Source: Symsagittifera roscoffensis
Lineage: Eukaryota > Xenacoelomorpha > Acoela > Convolutidae
DNA length: 64,000 nucleotides
Assembly: GCF_963678635.1 (NCBI RefSeq)
Contig: NC_087071.1
Location: 44,999,095 to 45,063,094, forward strand
Direction of reading: 5' to 3'
The translations under genes were made by a program, and so were the position numbers. Below are positions 36,740 through 46,141 of this stretch, one piece after another. Under the pieces are notes generated by a model. It saw nothing but the letters and a program-made list of their open reading frames with translations. It was not told where the DNA came from and did not search any database. How positions within the stretch are numbered: the stretch's first letter is position 1; each line of letters starts with the position of its first letter.

Positions 36740-37890
36740 CCCGTGTCGAGGTGCTCTATCTATGTTTTGAGTTTGAAAGTCGAGCAATTGCAGTTTTGCA
36801 ATTAAAATTCCGTGCCTGAGAAGCACTTTTAAGTCGAGCACAAAGTCAAAACATACCCGAATTTGGCCGAGAGAGTCAAAACAGACCCAATTTTGGTCGA
36901 GAATTTTAAGTCGAGCACAAAGTCAAAACATACCCGAATTTGGCCGAGAGAGTCAAAACAGACCCAATTTTGGTCGAGAAAGTCGGAACATTGGTCAAGA
37001 AAGTCAAAACAAGGTCGAGCACAGTCGAAAACATACCTGATTTTGGTCGAGAAAGTCGAAATACAGGTCGAGCACAGACAAAACATAAGTCGAGCAAACC
37101 TTATTTTTTCAAAAATAGGTTTTTTTTTTATTTCAAGAATTCAATTTTATTTAAATTGGAAGTTGAGCAAACAACATCTGCTTGGAAAAGACCTCCGTCA
37201 GAAAGCTGCAATTGGCAATATTCAGTTGAGGAGGTTTGCTTGCCACAAAACGAGAAACTTCAGAGGGAACACTTTAAGTTTTGGAAATCTAACGATTCTT
37301 GCGGCAAGAAAAAGTAAATACCACCGACAACTTCTCTTCAATTATCAGATTTCACATCAAAAGTTTCATTGCAGAGTTGAAAAGAAAAAAGAATCAAAAA
37401 TTGGAGATTTAATTAAATTGGGAAATAAAAACAAAATTAGTTTTCGATGGCGGAGTTTTGCATTTTACAGGTTCTTATGCATTATTACAAAAAGTCAATT
37501 CAAAAGCACATAATTTAATTTTTTGTCAATTTAATCATGCTATTTGGCAGAAGAGAAAATGAGAAAGTCGAAACAGATGTCAAGCACAGTCGAAGCATAC
37601 CCATTTGTGGTCGAAAAATTGAAACATAAGTCGAGATAGTCGAAACATAAGTCGAGAAAGCCGAAACATAGGTCGAGCACAATCGGAACATAGGTCGAGC
37701 GCAGTCAAAACCTAAGACAAGCACAGTCGGAACAAACCCAGTTTCGATCGAGAAAGTTGAAACATATGTCGAGCAAAATCGAAACAAAAAGTCGAGTTGG
37801 TCGAAAAACAAAGTCGAACAAAAAATATCACCACCAAGAAATTGATGTTATTTTTGGATATTTTGCTCGACTGTGTTCGACAGTTTTGTC
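36740..37890. mobile_element. Foldback-like element B
   Basis: Starts CCCGTGTCGAGGTGCTC and contains at least ten GTCGAG/GTCGAAACAT units on the left (36830-37095) and more on the right (37565-37815), with a unique core between (37100-37540). A direct duplication is visible at 36860-36890 versus 36937-36967. The right end is not sharply defined. Confidence 0.65.
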
Positions 37891-38223
37891 GTTGCCTCGA
37901 GAAATTGCTCATATGTATTTTGGGATCAGCAAATTTGCTGTTTTAGCTAACTGCACTTTAAAAACGCTTAAAGATTGAAATTTTTGTGCTTGGGGTGTTT
38001 TTTTTAGACAAACTTCGATTTTCACACCAGCAATTTTTGACGGACTTTTTTTATCATTCGAAAAATACTGTTGCCCTGAGCTCAATTTTAAAAAAATGCA
38101 TCCCTTGTGATTTAGTCCGTGTTGAAAATAGTTCCAAATTAGATTGAGGCATGCTCTTTTGTCTCAATAGTTTGTTATATGCAAGTTACATCACTTCCAC
38201 TTTGTTTTTACATAGTGTGTGTG

Positions 38224-38254
38224 TGTGGGGGGGGGGGGGGAGGGGGGGGGGGGT
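38224..38254 (+). repeat. GT run passing into poly-G tract
   Basis: GTGTGTGTG followed by nearly uninterrupted G (one A). Similar G-rich runs lie at 38459-38515 and 40159-40201. Confidence 0.9.
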
Positions 38255-38317
38255 GATTTTCAACAAACAAGATAATTTTTTTTTTGAATGTTTCTCGTTT
38301 TTTTTAAAGAAAATTTT

Positions 38318-38525
38318 GGCTCTTTTCCCCCTACCTCCAGCGATTTTTCATTTGTAATTTCTCTGTTGTCATTGTTGGATTGCTACAAAATATGGCAAGC
38401 TTAACTAACCTTGTAAAACCTCTCGTTACGCCAGAAAATTGATGCTTATGTGAAGTAAGGGGGGGGGGAGGAGGACTTCATTTTGAGGGGGAGGGGGAGG
38501 GGGGGCGGAGGGATGGAGAAAAGCC
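38318..38525. mobile_element. MITE family 1, copy a
   Basis: Starts GGCTCTTTTCCCCCTACCT and ends in a purine-rich GGAGAAAAGCC. Flanks carry GAAAATTT on both sides, offset by one base. Internal phrase CTCGTTACGCC is shared with the other copies. Confidence 0.65.
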
Positions 38526-39120
38526 GAAAATTTTTGCCAATAAATTTTTTCAATTCACTTTATATCTTTATATATAAAAACGCTTCGCCCTGACACTAGC
38601 AGTTTTGTTAGTTTTGCCGTTTTTTTGACTAATTTTGAACCAGAACTTGAACTAACTTTTCAATTGCGGTAAAATTTCTGTGTTATTGCCGGCAAAATAA
38701 GATATCATTTTGGAAGATAACAATCTGTAACACAGCCGTCAACAAATGAAACCAATAACAGTTTTCTCGATTCTTTTATCGGCGATAACATACGGCTTCG
38801 CCAGTGCGCTGCTTTTTCCATGGCTTCACCAAAATCATGAACTTTAGACAATTAAATACACAATCGTTGTCTTTTTTCCTTCACCCCACCACAACCTGCA
38901 ACTCCTCCAACCTAGCGCAGAAGTTGTTTTGGGTTTTCTTTCATTGACAAGGGTTTGAGCTATATTCGGGAGAAAGTCCAAACTTGATTGCCACAAGTTT
39001 GGTCTTTATACATCTCACCCATTTAAAAAAAGTGAACAGAAAAAAAACATACGTGGCTGTGATTTGGAAAATTGGATTTGATTGAATGCGGTTAGAGGGA
39101 AGCCATCAAATTAAACTCGT

Positions 39121-39321
39121 GGCTCTTTTTCCTTTTTCCCCCCACCTCACACGACCATCAATTTTATGGTGTAACGAGTGATTTTACAAGGTTAATTATG
39201 AATACCAAATATGTTTGGCACAGCTTTATTAGTCCGCATGTCAATTTTCATAACAATCGGACAATGTGAACAGTAACTTTACAAGTAAAAAATTGCAGGT
39301 GGGGGGAAAGGAAAAAGAGCC
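39121..39321. mobile_element. MITE family 1, copy b (perfect 8-bp duplication)
   Basis: 201 bp between GGCTCTTTTTCC and GGAAAAAGAGCC, with inverted ends continuing as CCCCCCACCT and AGGTGGGGGG. AAACTCGT flanks it on both sides (39113-39120, 39322-39329). An 8-bp duplication fits hAT-type or a few other cut-and-paste transposases. Non-coding. Confidence 0.85.
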
Positions 39322-39725
39322 AAACTCGTAATTAAAAAAACATCCGAAACTTATTATCTTTCAGATGAAAGAAAACGTCCTAATTTTAGAACAAAACTAA
39401 AATTTTCGTGAAGATCTTTGAAATTTTGATCACAGCACTTAATAGAAATCATATCAAAGCTTGAATCGTAACCCTTTCCACAGAACTTGAAAGTCAATTT
39501 CGAAAAACAGTTTCATGTTTTCATAATACAATGAAACTTCGCATGGTGAGCAAACTTAGAATTCTGAACAGACTTGTTTTTCATACTTTGCATTGTCCCA
39601 TCAAGCATTAGCAATAATAACACGTGAAACAACTAAGAAAATAGAAATTTGAAACGAGGGGGGAAACTTAAAAGCAAGAGTTGAAAAATAAAGTACAAAA
39701 AGGGGAAAAGAGCTCACTTGTTCAG

Positions 39726-39893
39726 ACTTGTCGAGTGACTCTTTGTACGAAAAAAGGGTGATAGGAGGATACGTACCTCCCAATCGACCCTTCTTTGCGA
39801 AGCTGATGCTGAATAAACAGTACGCCTGTTCAGCTGCCATCATCTCCACATATTCTCTGGTCACAGCTGCCCATTGTGTTGATCGCAGTGTTT
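39726..39893 (+). CDS. Gene 2 exon: activation site to catalytic His
   Basis: Acceptor TTGTTCAG, donor GTTAGT. Encodes LYEKR followed by VIGGYVPPNRPFF, a zymogen activation site after Arg and the normal start of an S1 domain, then YACSAAIIS and VTAAHCV with the catalytic His and the Cys42-Cys58 pair. Ends in phase 1 like exon 1 of gene 1. An open frame continues upstream of the acceptor to 39692, so the exact acceptor is likely but not certain. Confidence 0.88.
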
Positions 39894-39988
39894 GTTAGTG
39901 TAGTTCTGATTAGAATTTCGAACCTCTTAATCTTTTAAGAATTGTTTTTTTTTCGGAGTTCTTTTTTTTCGTTCATAAAACAACTGTC

Positions 39989-40215
39989 GGCTCTTTCTCC
40001 TTTCCCCCACCTGCAAATTTTTACAAGTAAAATTAGTGTCTATGAAAACTGATATACACCTGTTTAGGCTAATTAGGCCATGTCAAACGTATTTGGTCTT
40101 CATAATCAACCTTGTAAAACCACTCATTACACCATCAAATTGATGCTCATGGGACCTTAGGGGGGAGGGGGGAGGGGGGAGGGGGGAGGGGGGGAGGGGG
40201 AGAGAATGAAGAGCC
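39989..40215. mobile_element. MITE family 1, copy c
   Basis: 227 bp, GGCTCTTTCTCC to GAAGAGCC, with a GGGGGGA microsatellite near the right end. Perfect 8-bp duplication CAACTGTC (39981-39988, 40216-40223). Lies in the first identified intron of gene 2. Confidence 0.85.
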
Positions 40216-40430
40216 CAACTGTCACCTATTAAAAACAGCCTTCAAAAAAAATGCTGGTAGAAAACTGTCAGATAGAGCAATTTTCCTGTAAAAACTTTTA
40301 AGAAGTTCTAAAATAATGAAGTTTTTTTAGGATGGTCAACCTGGTTTGTTATCCAGTGGCCCGCACTCTTCCTCTCGTAATAGCACCTAAAAAATGGCGT
40401 GTGATTATAAAGACAAAAATTGCAAAAGCA

Positions 40431-41202
40431 CCCGGGTCGAGGTCCCAGACTCGTGTCTAGACTTTCAGGGTCGCGCCGCATCCGGATTTAGACTCAAATT
40501 GCATAGTCGCGCCGAGATTTTGAGTCTGGAAAGTCTGGACATGAGTCGTGCCGTGGGCTGAGAATGTCCGGACATGTTAAAAATTGGTCGCGAAATTCTT
40601 GACATGGGTCGCAAAAGTCTGGACATGGGTCGCGAAAGTCTGGCTGTCTAGATTTTTGCAACCAAATTTTGTTATGTCCAGATTTTCGCAGTCCACAGTG
40701 CGACTCATGTCCAGTCTTTCCAGACTCAAACTCTCGGCGCGACTATGCAATTTGGGTCTAAATCCGGATGCGGAGCGACCCTTGGCGCGACTCATTACCA
40801 GACTTTCCAGACTTTATGTCCAGACTTTCCAGATTCAATATCTCGGCGCGACTATGCCATTTGGGTCTAAATCCGGATGCGGCGCGATCCTTGGCGTGAG
40901 TCATGCGCTATATCAACATCGTTCGCGAAAGTCGTGCCTGAGTTTTTCGGTCGCGAAAGACTGGAAATGGCAACTCTTGGTCGCGAGAGTCTGGACATAC
41001 CAAATGTGTGTCGCGATGTTTTGGTCGCGCCACCTCCGCTACGGTCGCGAAAGTCGCGACAGATCATCATGGTCGCGAAAGTCTAGAAACGACAGGTTTT
41101 GGTCGCCAAAGTCTGGATATGACTAATTTTGGTCTGGAAAGTCTAAACATGCCAAAAATTTGTCGCGAAAGTCTGGTCATGAGTCTGGGACCTCGACCCG
41201 GG
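40431..41202. mobile_element. Foldback-like element C
   Basis: 772 bp with perfect 22-bp inverted ends starting CCCGGGTCGAGGTCCCAG. The interior consists of repeats of GGTCGCGAAAGTCTGGACAT (40587-40645 and 40930-41175) and nested inverted repeats of about 75 bp (40479-40550 against 40702-40772, with a direct second copy near 40830-40895). Both strands have open frames through it because the repeat lacks stops; these are not genes. Lies in an intron of gene 2. Confidence 0.85.
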
Positions 41203-41526
41203 TAGAACTGTTGTCTGAAACAAAAGAACCGGCAAATCTGTTGTCTTTTGGGGCATGGAACCCTTGTGTCAGACACAAATTCATATCATTACTACTTCTA
41301 TTACAAAAAAAAACTGTTCAAACAGCAATTTTATGGAAAAATTTGATAAAAATGTGTTCACTTGTTCAAGATAAATGGTTAATTGTCCACATTATTTTAG
41401 CACAGTTGTCCAATGAAACATTACGAGGCCAAACTGTGCACTAGATAGGCGCACAATTTTGTGTCCGTGTGTTCCTGGATTCCAGAGACAAGTCTTTAAC
41501 ATTGCCGATCATTTCCGACTATTCGT

Positions 41527-41705
41527 TTGTTTCCTTTTCCCCCACCTGCAAGTTTTATTATATAAATTTTCTGTTCACATTGTCTGATTGTTACAAAAAA
41601 TAGCATGCAGACTAATTAGATCATAAAAAATAAATTTGGTTTTTTATACAAGCTTATAAAACCCCTCGTTACACCTTAAAACTGATGATGTGGGAGCAAA
41701 AAGTC
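41527..41705. mobile_element. MITE family 1, copy d (degraded)
   Basis: TTCCTTTTCCCCCACCTGC near 41531 through ACCCCTCGTTACACC near 41660, ending GTGGGAGCAAAAAG. Ends are eroded and no duplication is visible. Confidence 0.6.
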
Positions 41706-42368
41706 AACTATTCAATTTTTTGATTATTTGCAAATTCATTGGGAGCTTCAACAAGAAGCTTCAAAACTATTAATGCAAAACTTACATTATATTCAAACTT
41801 ATAATAATAATGTTCTCTTCTAATTGTTCCGACTTTCGATACGAAAGTAACGGAATATTTGTGCTCGGTGTGGGTTTTTTTTTTCTTCAGACCAATTTCG
41901 ACTTTTTAACTAGCCATTTTTGACGGAGTTTTTTTTATATCATTCGAAAACTATTGTTGTCCTGAGCTCAAATTTGAAAAGATATTTTACCTGTGATCAT
42001 TTTTCGTAAAGTTATGGGGGTTTAAAGATTGCCATTTTGGCCAATTAGGGACAATTAACGCGCGATAAATTGCGCGCTATTAACGCGTAAGCGGAGATTT
42101 AATCCGTCTTAAAATCGTTCCGAATTGATTGAAAGAAGCTTATTTGCCATAATTGATTTGTTACAAGGAGCTAAATCTATCTTTTTGTACTTTATATGGC
42201 GTGTGGGGGTGATGATTTTCATTAAAAATTTCAATTTATAAAAAAAAAAAATTTCATTTGATTTTATTACATTTAATTTTTTGATGTTATTACTGCTCCA
42301 TGAAACCTTTAAAGGCAGTCGGAACATTCAGGGCTTCGCCCTGATACGAGCAGTCTTGTTTAAGTTTC

Positions 42369-42578
42369 GGCTCTATTCAGTTCCTCCCTTGGTTGTTTTT
42401 TAATTCAAAACCTTAAAGCCTATTTAAAACGATTTTCACGTTATAAACTGTATTACATGTCAGCATGAACAAATGAACAAATTTTTTTTTACATTTCTTA
42501 CATGCAAAACTCCATGTGAATACTTTATGACAGTTTTATTTTTTTATGTTACGAGGGGAGTGGAAAGCTGTAAAAAAG
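42369..42578. mobile_element. MITE family 2, copy g
   Basis: GGCTCTATTCAGTTCCTCCC to GAGGGGAGTGGAAAGCTG and AAAAAAGCC. Flanks TAAGTTTC and AAAGTTTC match at 7 of 8 bases. Shares ACATTTCTTACATGCAAAA-type internal sequence with other family 2 copies. It ends 54 bp before the exon at 42633. Confidence 0.65.
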
Positions 42579-42632
42579 CCAAAGTTTCCTCTTTGCTATT
42601 TCAACTTAAGCGAAGTTTCCTTTGTTTTCTAG

Positions 42633-42766
42633 TGCCTTTCAAAGACGACGTCAACTTCGAAATTCAAATTGGAGACTTCTCATTAAAAAATGGGGTCAGA
42701 AAGGAGCGCAAGATAACCAGCGATGAAGAAAAGAAATTCATTCACAAGCACTATGATTATGTTTTA
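42633..42766 (+). CDS. Gene 2 exon: segment between His and Asp
   Basis: 134 bp, acceptor TTGTTTTCTAG, donor GTAAGT. Encodes VNFEIQIGDFS and ends near FIHKHYDYVL, typical of the strand and loop before the catalytic Asp. Enters with two bases of a split codon and leaves in phase 0. Confidence 0.85.
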
Positions 42767-42825
42767 GTAAGTGGAGAAAAATATTCAAAATTGTCAACTT
42801 TGTTGAGTTTTGATCGAAGTTTGGG

Positions 42826-43040
42826 CTCTTTTCCAGATTATTTTGATTATTTGGTTATTTTAAAATTCAGAAAAAAAAGCCCATTCAAATTGACTTGATG
42901 TACTTATTTGCAATAAAACGTGTCGACGTGAACAAGTGAAAAAATATTTTCAACAATTTTTATATGCAAATTGACTAATGAACAATTTTTGCACAATTTT
43001 AGTTGTAACTTTTTGAGTGGGTTGGGAAACTGGAAACGAG
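42826..43040. mobile_element. MITE family 2, further copy
   Basis: GGCTCTTTTCCAGATT at the left and GGGAAACTGGAAACGAGCC at the right, directly after the exon 42633-42766. Internal GTGTCGACGTGAACAAGTG matches family 2. Confidence 0.55.
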
Positions 43041-43345
43041 CCGAGTTTTATTATATATTTTATACGTGGAAAAATCTCATTTAAGCGGTTTTTGCGCGTT
43101 ATATATGGGTGCTGTTTTGAGACGAATATATGGGTGCTGTTTTTGCGCTATATATGAGAGAAAGGATTATTTTTTTCCCAAAAAACAATTTATGAAACTG
43201 GATTTTTATCTTTTTGTATTTAACGTTTGTATTTCAAACTAGTTTTAAGTATAACTTTTCGTAAGACCACAATATTTAATGGATTATTAAAAAAATTCTA
43301 GAGATTAAAATACAGTAAAAAGTAGTTTAAATGAAATTGCTTTAG

Positions 43346-43479
43346 TATAATATGAGGTCGCCCATTAACGATATTGCAGTGATTACGTTGCCGGATCCAT
43401 TTTTTCTCTCAAATGAGCCACTTCCAATGTGTCACCAGATTCTAACACCAGGCGACGACCCCCAGGAGTGGAGCCAGCG
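43346..43479 (+). CDS. Gene 2 exon: catalytic Asp
   Basis: 134 bp, acceptor GCTTTAG, donor GTACGT. NDIAVITLPDP is the Asp102 motif; LPMCHQI supplies Cys122. Ends in phase 2, so the exon at 48425 (phase 0) cannot follow directly, which predicted the small exon at 46105. Confidence 0.88.
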
Positions 43480-43514
43480 GTACGTACACTTTATTATATA
43501 CGATACATTTTTTC

Positions 43515-43733
43515 GGCTCTTTTCCAGTTTCCCGAACCCCTCGTAAAATTTCAAAATGAAGCTGTTCAAAAATTGTTCACACGGCGTTTTACATGTAAGA
43601 AATGTTGTAAAAGTTTGTTCACCTGTTCACGCTGACACGTTTTAATGCAGTTTATAACATGAAAATTCATTTTTAATACGTTTTCATATATTAAATTTCC
43701 GAAAAAATCAAAGGGGGTGACTGGAAAAGAGCC
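43515..43733. mobile_element. MITE family 2, copy f
   Basis: 219 bp with matching inverted ends GGCTCTTTTCCAGTTTCCC and GGTGACTGGAAAAGAGCC. Flanks ATTTTTTC and ATTTTTTT (7 of 8). It starts 36 bp after the exon 43346-43479. Confidence 0.75.
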
Positions 43734-43860
43734 ATTTTTTTTTCCATATCTTTCCCCTTAACTCCGGCGTTATCTGACCGAAAAGTTTCAAAGAGTTTAT
43801 TCAAGAATGAAAGTTTTGGTTGCAAGTTAATCATATTGGAATCTTTTGGTAAAAAATAAT

Positions 43861-44056
43861 GGCTCTTTTTCCTTTTCCCCCACCTGCAAATTTTTACATG
43901 TAAATTTGTTGACCACATTGTCCGATTGTTATGAAAATTTACACACAGACTGAAAAAGCAACGGCAAACATATTCTTCATACTCACCCTCGTAAAACCAC
44001 TCGTTACACTAATAAGTTGAAACTGGCGTGAGGTGGGGGGATAAGGAAAAAGAGCC
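43861..44056. mobile_element. MITE family 1, copy e
   Basis: 196 bp, GGCTCTTTTTCCTTTTCCCC to GGGGGATAAGGAAAAAGAGCC-type end (last 12 bases GGAAAAAGAGCC). Flanks AAAATAAT and AAAATAAG (7 of 8). Confidence 0.8.
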
Positions 44057-46104
44057 AAAATAAGCAGTATAAAAGTAGAAAATTAAAATATTAAAAGGTT
44101 ATGTTACTTTTGTTATATTTTCTCGACCCCAACCCTGTTCCATCTCACATAAATATCTGTTTTATGGTGTAACGAGTGGTTGTGAATCATAATAGGTTTG
44201 AGAAAAGGATTTTTCTCACTCCCACTTTTGCACTTTTTAAATTTTCCATTTTCCCAGTTCTCTTTTGCGTTATTGTGGCTGAATTTTGTTGTTACGACAA
44301 AAAAAATTGATTAAAACAAAAATTTTCACAATAGCCTGTTCATCCTGCAGCATTTCATTCAATTCGAAAACGAAAAATTAGTTTATCAAACTTGAGTCCA
44401 ATCCGAATGTGAGGTGAAAATGGAAAAGTGCCTAGTTTTTCAAATTTGAAATTGATTGATGAGGAAAGAGGAAAAGAGCCGTTTTCCTAAATTTGAGTTT
44501 TGATAGTATCATACTATTGAAGTTTTTCAAAAAATTCGAGGTGAAAATTTTTCTATGGAATTGTGAAAAAAAAACGATCTTTTTTCTGGAACTCATTATA
44601 CGAAAGTCTTTTCAAAAATGATTTTTCATGTTATAAGCTACTTTAAAACGTGTCGGTGTGAACAGATAAACAAATTTTTACTACTTGTCTTACATGCAAA
44701 ATGCCGTATGAGTAATTTTTGAACAGATTTATTTTTTAATTTTACAAAAGGGTGGTAACTTGGAAAAATTGTGATTTAGATATTTTGGCTTATTTCAATT
44801 TCCTCTAATCTTTGGTTTTCGAAAGCTACTTCAATATTGCCATAATGCAAGGAATTTTGACATGGTGAACAAACTAGCAATTGTGAAAAGACTTGTTTTC
44901 ATAACTTACATCGTATCATGGTAATTACCTGTAAAATAAGTAAGAAAACAGAAAAATTTAAATGAAGCAAAGTCGAAAAGGCCAAAAGAAAGCCAGAGAA
45001 AAACTAGAAAGTTACAATTTCTATAAATTTTTTTAAATAGTGATTGTTCTAAGGTTTTTTCAAAACTAAAAAAATTTAAAGTCTTTAACACTTCACCACA
45101 AACACTTCAAAACGTTGTTTCACATGTGTTTTGATGGCTGAAAACACATTTTTTAAAACGTAAAATATGAAGAACATATCTGTTCATTACAATTAGTTGA
45201 TGCATTAATTATGTGAAATTTCATAGCCTTAGAAAAAGGTTAAAATATATATTTTTTCATTTTGAAATGCAAATATGGCGAAGATTAAAAACAGCCAAAT
45301 TTTTTAAAAATCAGGCACATCAACTACCAGGAGTTACTATTTTAAGTCCAATTCCGAAAACGTTCTTCGCATTTTATCTTAAAGCATTTTTTGACCGGAG
45401 CAGAGGTTTTCAACAGAAATTGAGTTTTACGGATGGTTCTAAAATGACTACCAATTGGGCTACCAGTGGGATCTTTTGAAATTTCCTGTTTTGTGTCTTT
45501 ACGGCTAAAGGATTCAGAGTGGATACAAAGTTTGAAGGAAAAAAAGCTACGAGTTTGTTCAACATGTCAGTTTTCCTTGCAATAAAATTGAAAGCCAATT
45601 ATTGGTACAAGAGTGGAGAAGCCAAAATTGCACACTATCGGATTCAGATGATTTTAGGATATTGTATAAATCGCCTTAGAATTACCCAAAAAGTCGTCCT
45701 CTGAAACTTCATTACGACACTGTTTTCTGGCCGAGCAACGCTTATGTTTTCTAAAAACGCTTTCGTAACATGATAGATACTAATTAGAGTACAATACTTT
45801 CGAAGACGCTTTTAGAGTACAGTTTTTTCAGTATTTACCCTCCCAAAAACGCCTCTAAACGGCAGTTTTGACCTGTTTTTGCTTAGAAAAAACGTTAAAA
45901 TTTGAAGTGCATGACAATGAAAAATGTCGGAAAAATTTGTGAAATGAAAATCAAGATTTGAAAACAATATAATCATAAAAGTTTTATGAGATTGGAAAGA
46001 AAATTTTATGAATTTTGATTTGTTTCCAGATTTTTACAAACGTTTATTAAAATTTTCATATGATTTGGTTTATGTTTGATTAGCTGTGGGTGTTTTTTTT
46101 TCAG
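44057..46104. other. Intron of gene 2 with degraded MITE pieces
   Basis: Fragments of families 1 and 2 near 44155-44180 (GGTGTAACGAGTGG), 44460-44485 and 44585-44770. No exon recognised; open frames at 45213-45704 have no protease motif. Confidence 0.5.
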
Positions 46105-46141
46105 ATTCTATATGGCGTCATCAGGAATGGGGTTGACTGAA
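46105..46141 (+). CDS. Gene 2 small exon: GWG-like loop
   Basis: A 37-bp exon after a strong TTTTTTTTTCAG acceptor, encoding FYMASSGMGLTE. SGMG stands where most S1 proteases have SGWG, and Cys136 is absent. It restores phase between the exons at 43346 and 48425. The donor is taken as GTACCA at 46142; GTTGCA six bases later (exon to 46147) would also keep phase and adds two residues. Confidence 0.75.

Noticed and set aside
36863..37513. 216-codon open frame in foldback element B, similar to a frame at 35821-36174
   Set aside because: Similarity is explained by the inverted DNA copies A and B. Composition tracks GTCGAGAAAGTC repeats.
35198..37890. CRISPR-like array of short repeats
   Set aside because: Spacing is irregular, repeats occur in both orientations, and the context is eukaryotic.
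38151..38357. Hydrophobic N-terminus MLFCLNSLLYASYITSTLFL as signal exon of gene 2
   Set aside because: A phase-1 GT exists at the right place, but it lies in a GT/poly-G repeat and overlaps no conserved sequence. Not strong enough to annotate.
40584..41126. 180-codon open frame in foldback element C
   Set aside because: The frame follows the repeat unit, the reverse strand is equally open, and no domain is visible. It is a by-product of a stop-poor tandem repeat.
42473..42632. Hydrophobic sequence upstream of the exon at 42633 as coding
   Set aside because: It is the end of a family 2 MITE plus the polypyrimidine tract of the acceptor.
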